DNA from: Ulva prolifera
Lineage: Eukaryota > Chlorophyta > Ulvophyceae > Ulvales > Ulvaceae
Assembly: GCA_023078555.1 (NCBI GenBank)
Contig: CM041201.1
Span: 6,083,172 to 6,147,171 of the forward strand
Length of the DNA: 64,000 nucleotides
Direction: 5' to 3'
Part shown: piece after piece, positions 58,701 to 64,000 of the stretch
Layout of the letters: the number at the start of each line of letters is the position of its first letter
Position numbering within the stretch: position 1 is the stretch's first letter
The notes under the pieces: generated by a model
Told to the model about the DNA's origin: nothing
What the model saw: the letters and a program-made list of their open reading frames with translations, nothing else
The model's database searches: none
Made by a program: the position numbers and the translations under genes

Positions 58701-60468
58701 TAAATTGTGCCATAGTGGTGGAAAAGCTTTGAGCACACATGTGGGAAACAGTTAAGCCAACAATCAGATCCGAACCAATGGATTTTCGACCAGCACTGTC
58801 AGGCCCTCAAGGACAGCCATCCTAACTTTTGGTGAGTCGCCATCGAACACAGTATCCTGCAACAATACCATGATCCTGCTGATGGCCTGCCCAGGAAGGA
58901 GCTCCCACCATGTTGTCAGCAGTTCACAAGCGCCCCAAGCAGCAGCTGCCCGAACTTCTGCATTTGGATCTCTCAACGCCTTCATCACGTGCGATAGTTG
59001 CATGTTCATTCCTTCTTCTATCTCGACATTACCTGTTGAGTCCTGCGTGACACTAAGATATGTCACGTGCATGCAATGAGAGTAATAAACATCCCCCAAT
59101 CTCTGCATGTCCACTGCACACCTGGATAGGAAATGCCTCAAGCAAGATGCCAAGAGCATTCATCCGCACTTGGAAGTGTGCAGCTTTCAGATGGCACCAG
59201 AGAATTGGCTCATACAGTCGATGCAACATAGTACCAACATCATGAAATCGGCGTTGTTCATGCAGATAGCTTAGCACTTTTCGCATGTTAACGCTCATTT
59301 GCGTGCTTTGGGCCATTATTGCATTTTGCATCAGCTGCTGAATACAGCCTTCAATGTGGTCAGCGCTCTGTGCTCTCCGCAATTGCCAAGCCTTGAACAG
59401 AATTTCTCCTGCAGACAGCATGTATTAGATGTCTTAGTTCCTTCCAGTTGTACGGTGGAAAGCTGAACCTTACCATATGCGTCCATTATGAAAGGCTTTC
59501 CCACGCCAATTTGTCCTGTCATTGTCCTCAGCAACCTATTTGCAAGACTGCGGTCCAGCTCAAAGAAAAATGCAAGTACCCGCTTGCCTTCTGCACATCG
59601 CAGGAAGCCTGGGGTGATGCATGCTGTCAGAATCATGTCCACTGTATCTTGTGACTCAGGCTGTGCAAGATCTAGGTTATAAAACGCTTCACGCACTGCG
59701 TGTAGCCGCTTCACATCCGCAGGCTTGCCGCCGATTGCCCGCCAGAGCAGGAATGGACCCTGCACACACACAGGAGGTATACTTCATTCCACCTTGCACG
59801 CCAGCTGTTCCCAGTGTCCTCCTGGGCTACTCACCAGCTGTACAACAACCTCCATGGCCCTGGGAGCATCTAAATTCCAGTAGTCGATGAGAAGCTTCGC
59901 AATGGCATCTTGAACAGCCAAAGGCTCGGAGATGCATAACAGGCTGTCATGTAACTCGAATATAACAGATGCCACTGCTAGAGGGACGTCCTCCTTGAAT
60001 GACTCGAGAATCACTTTCAGAATTACTGTCGACGACTTCAAGTAGGTTGCGGCGCCTGTAGCGGACTGAGGCGCTTCCAGCTTGCCAATCTCATGTCCAG
60101 CAAGAACACCCAAGGAATATTTCACCTGCATTGGGCATCAAGGGCTGAAGGACTCTCGTTAAGCATGAGTGTATGCATCACTGACTTCTATACGAAGCGC
60201 GCCTTTTCATGCATCTTCGTTGCAATTTCTTCCACTTGCTTGTTTGTTAGACTGTTGATGCATTCTATGATATCCTTTCTCGTGACCTGAAACCTCACAT
60301 ATCAGTAACGCAAAAGGAAAGGCATCGACACGCGTAAACATGTCACTGTAGCACAAGCACGTGCACCTTGTTGGATAGGGCACGCGCGGCCAAATACACG
60401 TTCCCAGTGTGGAGTGCCTCAAATGCCGCGGCAGCAGCCTTCGTTGTAACACCACTAAAAGACGGCAT
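55744..60468 (-). CDS. CAP-G2: Condensin II complex subunit G2 (CAP-G2)
   Basis: HEAT-repeat subunit of condensin II, which compacts chromosomes in the nucleus. My model has 13 exons on the - strand: 60367-60468, 60194-60286, 59835-60125, 59474-59759, 59122-59408, 58776-59042, 58437-58688, 58120-58339, 57728-58041, 57516-57653, 57155-57358, 56271-57069 and 55744-56180. All are GT-AG and phase-consistent, giving 1229 residues; human NCAPG2 has 1143. Family segments: AYGEILFKAW, VLSYLHEQRR, LYEPILWCHLKAAHFQVRMNA, DPNAEVRAAAAWGACELL and WWELLPG, then LLPKLRPVLFDPNVNVRVRM. The start (MPSFSGVTT) is chosen because it gives a first exon directly upstream with a consensus donor. Exons 10-12 are the least certain; a more upstream start is possible. 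No stops or frameshifts seen in the conserved exons. Confidence 0.9.
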
Positions 60469-60964
60469 GATAGACGGTCCAATATCATATGATCACATTA
60501 CCGGTGTGCATCGTGTACATGTCTCAGTGTCCGTGATAATACGGCCTTCACCAGCAAGTTGCCGAAATCCCGGAGCGAGAGCCACCTGTCCAAAAGTCAG
60601 ACCACGGGCTAGGCGTGATCTATCCCAAAGTGTGGCGCTCTGTTGCATTCTACTATGACCCGCATTCAGACGATTGAACCGCCAAGCCAGACGGCTGCTC
60701 TCGTGGACACAATATGTTGACATCCGAATTACGCGGGGAACTGCAGCGCTTTGAATGCCTTGGCCAAGCGCGATGCAAGACGGAACCCAAGTAGCCGGCG
60801 ACAAGTTGCATGAGTAAACGATTCTGCGCTTTTAATGAATTCTGTGAGATCGCGACATCGGAAAAACGTGATCTTTTGTCGATGCCCCCCACACCAGGTG
60901 TTCATCAACCCCCGGCTCCGCCACCTGCTCATGCTCTCCCCCAATAAGTTCGAAGAAACAAAAC
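60469..60964. promoter_or_regulatory. Shared promoter region of CAP-G2 and CAP-H2
   Basis: 496 bp between the two start codons of divergent condensin II genes. A CCAAT box lies near 60941 on the + strand, about 20 bp before the CAP-H2 ATG; no clear TATA box was found. Open frames here (for example - strand 60493-60804) do not continue either gene and look non-coding. Promoter function is inferred from position. Confidence 0.5.
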
Positions 60965-63575
60965 ATGAGTGATAAAGAAGAGCACAGCAAGTGGCATGCT
61001 CTGTTGCAACCGATTCGTGACCTGGAGAGGAATTGGGACATTGATATCGCAGCTGAACTGACAGATTATCTGGAGGAGCTATCACAGATCACTTTCGAAG
61101 TAGATGGGATATGTAATTTAGACTTCTCAGAGGCTGCTTTGGTAGTTCATAGTTCGTCTTGTACATACGGCAAAAAGGTCGAGCATCTGCTGAAGCTGAC
61201 AGTTTCGGCGCTGGAGAACGTCAGGCATCAACATCAGAGAAAACTTTCTGGAAAGCGCAGAAAAGTGCGAGTTGCAATTCGGTGTCATCAGCATCAGTGT
61301 GGTCTCCGCTGCAGCAATGAACTCGCTTAGGGCTGCTCTCACAACGGAGTCATTTTCGCATATACATTTTCGTATATATATATACATCCTTTTGCTTGCA
61401 GATAAATGATGATGAACGCATTCGGCAACTGGGAATTGTAGATGTCCTTCATAGTGTGGTGGACGGAAATCTGCAACAATGCGACGAGGACGCTCTGCCT
61501 CGACTGAGGGCTCCCGAGGTCCATCCAGCGTTGCTTCACGACGTTCTGATGGCTGAATCGTGTCCAGTTGTAGCGCATACAGGTGCGACTTTGGGTCTAG
61601 TCTGCTGCAGCCACTGTTGAGCGGTCCCATCCTTTCTGCATTGAGCGTTTCTCCGAGCCTGTGATGCACCGTCAGCACCTGCAGTTTATGCTGGAAAGCC
61701 ACAGCAGCTCTTCGACAGCCTTGCCAGCGGTCCAAGCGATGCGCCGACATTCAACATGATTAGGTGCCATAGTCATGCATCTGGAGCATTTTTCCTGCTG
61801 AAAGAAGATGGCGAGGGATTTGATGGCCACATGCGACCACTTTGTAGATCCTCAGAAGCAGGCCAGCCAATTATACAGTCTGTTCACGATCATCAGGTTG
61901 ATGCGTTTGGCTCACCAGTGGATCATTTAGATCATCTGGATCCACCAAAACCAGATGCGACAGTGATCACTGGTCGTCCTGAACCGGGCCATAGCGTCCT
62001 GGGGGCCAGGGAAGAAGCTGGTCATTGCGGCAGCGCGGGCATCATGGACTTTCGAAGTCCGCTCAGGATGTCGCCAGATGTTCCAGACAATACAGGTGAT
62101 GTCAATGCAAATCAGGCTGTAATGATCCCCTTTACGCAACAACTTACTGATGATGGACCTATCGATGATGTGTATGATGACGATGATGTAGACACGGACG
62201 ATCTTGGTTGGTTGGTGGTAGATCCACATGATGCCTCACAGAATCGCGACAAGCCGTTCCGAATGAATCAACCGTGCCCCCCAAAGTGTGTTGTTTTGAA
62301 TTCTTTGCCGGTCGGACTTTTACGGCAACTTCTTACTAGATCATGCTACATGCAATGGCAATCATGATTGTAGACGATGCTGAAAGCTCCCCTTGAATCA
62401 GGATCTGCGCAAGCCATCCTTTGTTGTGCAGGCTGAACAAGGTAATGAAGCAGATGACATGGCAACCCTTCGTTTTGCCGGAGTTGCAAACAGCGGCCAA
62501 GGAGAGGTTACACCTGCTCTTGCCATCCCTTTTCGCTATGAAAGCTGCATGCCGCACTGCCAATGACAACACTGATTCTGTTGTCAAACCAATTGCTTCT
62601 CAGCTGCCAGGACCTGCTTTGGACGCATTTGGAATATATGTCAACGACAAGCCACCCACATGTGATGAAGTTGTATTGGCTGATCAAGTCAGACATCTTG
62701 GGGTGCAAGATTGGGATGGCGGATCAGATGGCTGTGCACATGATGATGTTGGAGACGAATATGCTGACACAAGTCGGTCTGGTACGACGGGCACCTGGCA
62801 CCTGCCCTGCCGTTCACTTTTGCACCAAATTTGTGCATTGATGCCCTGTAGAAGTGGGCGTTCACCTGTAAGTGGATGATCGCAGCATTCGGTGCAAGCA
62901 TATAGCTTCCTACATATCATGCCAGTCAATCACTTGATGACAGTCGCACCTTGTGCCTGCAGACATTGACGCTAGCGCAACTGCAGAGCTCGCTGAACAA
63001 GAGGGCAATTGCTCAATGCTACCACGTGCTGCAATGACATACGAAGAGCTTGTATCTGAACAAGAGGGCAATTGCTCAATGCTGCCACGTGCTGCAATGA
63101 CATACGAAGAGCTTGTATCGCAGTACTCACAGGCGATCGCAGCTGCATCGTGCGACGCCATGTCCCATCCACTTGTTTCCAAGAAGGTCCTTACCTATAC
63201 TTTGCTGTCCTTGCCTGCTGCATTGCAAGTATACTACGTGATGTCTGGCTTGCACCCACTTCTGGAACATAAGCGATTTGAAAGGTCATCCAGGTTCGCA
63301 GCTGGAAAACTACCATCCGGCAGGCAATGCATGAGCAACTTGGTCGACCTGAGTTCGATGTTCACAAGACCGGCGAGCAGCTTGTTCAACAAGCTAGTGT
63401 CCTTGCGGAAGCTAAGGCAGATAAACTATTTTTCGGGGACATCGTGAGATGTGAGCACAAATACGAGGTAGCCAGGTGCTTTAGTGCATTTCTACAGCAA
63501 GTCAACAACAATGCTGTCGACTTGATCAGAGGAGACACACCAGCGGACCCTTTCTTTGTGAAGGTTTGTAAATAG
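60965..63575 (+). CDS. CAP-H2: Condensin II complex subunit H2 (CAP-H2, kleisin)
   Basis: Kleisin subunit that links the SMC heads and the HEAT subunits of condensin II. Six exons, 60965-61264, 61402-61582, 61685-62285, 62432-62781, 62963-63186 and 63294-63575, with GT-AG introns in matching phase, give 645 residues (human NCAPH2 605). The N-terminal domain is clear: HALLQPIRDLERNWDIDIAAE, TDYLEELSQI, CTYGKKVEHLL. Exon 3 has the GAFFLL box and an acidic stretch; exon 5 has the MTYEELV box; the C-terminal domain (FDVHKTGEQLVQQASVL ... VARCFSAFLQQVNNNAVDL) lies in exon 6. A 63 bp in-frame duplication in exon 5 repeats 21 residues around MTYEELVS. Its ATG is 496 bp from that of CAP-G2, in the opposite direction. 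A TGTAA motif at 63690 could serve as poly(A) signal. The linker exon 4 is the least conserved. Confidence 0.92.
62995..63120 (+). repeat. 63 bp in-frame tandem duplication in CAP-H2
   Basis: Two 63 bp units (62995-63057 and 63058-63120) differ at two positions, both synonymous (CTA/CTG and TCT/TCG). Each encodes EQEGNCSMLPRAAMTYEELVS. Confidence 0.95.
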
Positions 63576-64000
63576 TCAACGAGCGTCTCGTGTACGTAAT
63601 TTATGTTTGGCATTAGACTATGCGAGCAGTCTATGGTTTGTCCAATCCTGTGATGGTGGATCCATAGTAGACCCCACCATGGTCAACACTGTAAGGGACG
63701 CAAAATTTCAGCACAGCCAGCAGGCAAAGGCAGCTGTATAGCTTGAAGCTGCCTATGTTTTCTGCTGTTGTCGTGGGTGGTGCGCGGAACGTGACGGCAT
63801 CTGCCAGGTGGCGCGTGATGAACCTGTTCACATGGCAGTCAACCTCAAAAGCTAAGTGCACTATCATTGCAGGACACTGCAATCTGTTCAAGCTTGCTAA
63901 AAGCATTCATAGAGATACGCATATGACGTGTAGTGCCTGATGTCGAGGCGTTGCAATCACGGCACTGCACTGAAATGTGGTTGTGCGCGTTGCGGCAGTG
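63576..64000. other. CAP-H2 3' flank, nothing further recognised
   Basis: Presumed 3' UTR and intergenic DNA. No domain-bearing frame on either strand. Confidence 0.4.

Noticed and set aside
60493..60804. A - strand frame of 103 residues between CAP-G2 and CAP-H2
   Set aside because: It does not continue into the first CAP-G2 exon in frame and has no family resemblance; treated as promoter DNA.
1..64000. CRISPR arrays, bacterial operons, rRNA genes, organellar genome segments
   Set aside because: No regular repeat-spacer array, no polycistronic gene runs and no rRNA-like sequence; genes have spliceosomal introns.

Overview
The window looks like nuclear DNA of a photosynthetic eukaryote, most likely a green alga. 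Host genes are split by short GT-AG introns (about 80-160 bp). One gene encodes a sigma-70-type factor of the kind used by plastid RNA polymerase; the others are standard eukaryotic housekeeping genes (chaperonin CCT6, NTF2, mitochondrial TIM9, two condensin II subunits). I see no bacterial operons, CRISPR arrays or rRNA genes. The assignment to green algae is an inference; no species can be named from the sequence alone.

Layout. 1-10.5 kb: solo LTRs, then a reverse-strand Copia relic cut in two by a 4.1 kb hAT transposon. 11.9-20.6 kb: a gene island with CCT6 (+, six exons), a plastid-type sigma factor (-) and NTF2 (-). 21.6-31.2 kb: dense nested repeats, namely a solo LTR split by a hAT element, a Copia relic hit by at least six later insertions, a pogo-type transposon and its internally deleted derivative, and a Harbinger-like MITE. 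33.7-34.2 kb: TIM9 (-), three tiny exons. 36.4-51.2 kb: a Copia element on the - strand with both LTRs, containing a second, complete-length Copia on the + strand, which itself carries a Mutator-like element at its LTR/primer-binding-site junction. 55.7-63.6 kb: the condensin II genes CAP-G2 (-) and CAP-H2 (+), head to head about 0.5 kb apart.

How it fits together. Most of the sequence is mobile DNA. Target-site duplications, terminal repeats and comparison of copies within the window let the order of insertion be read directly. The host genes have no obvious shared pathway except the two condensin II subunits, which sit in one complex and share one intergenic promoter region. Every retrotransposon coding region shows frameshifts or stops, so no autonomous element in the window looks intact. 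I found no clear candidate for a wholly new biological system; the most useful leads are the condensin II gene pair, the in-frame duplication in CAP-H2, the nested insertions, and several unclassified repeats.
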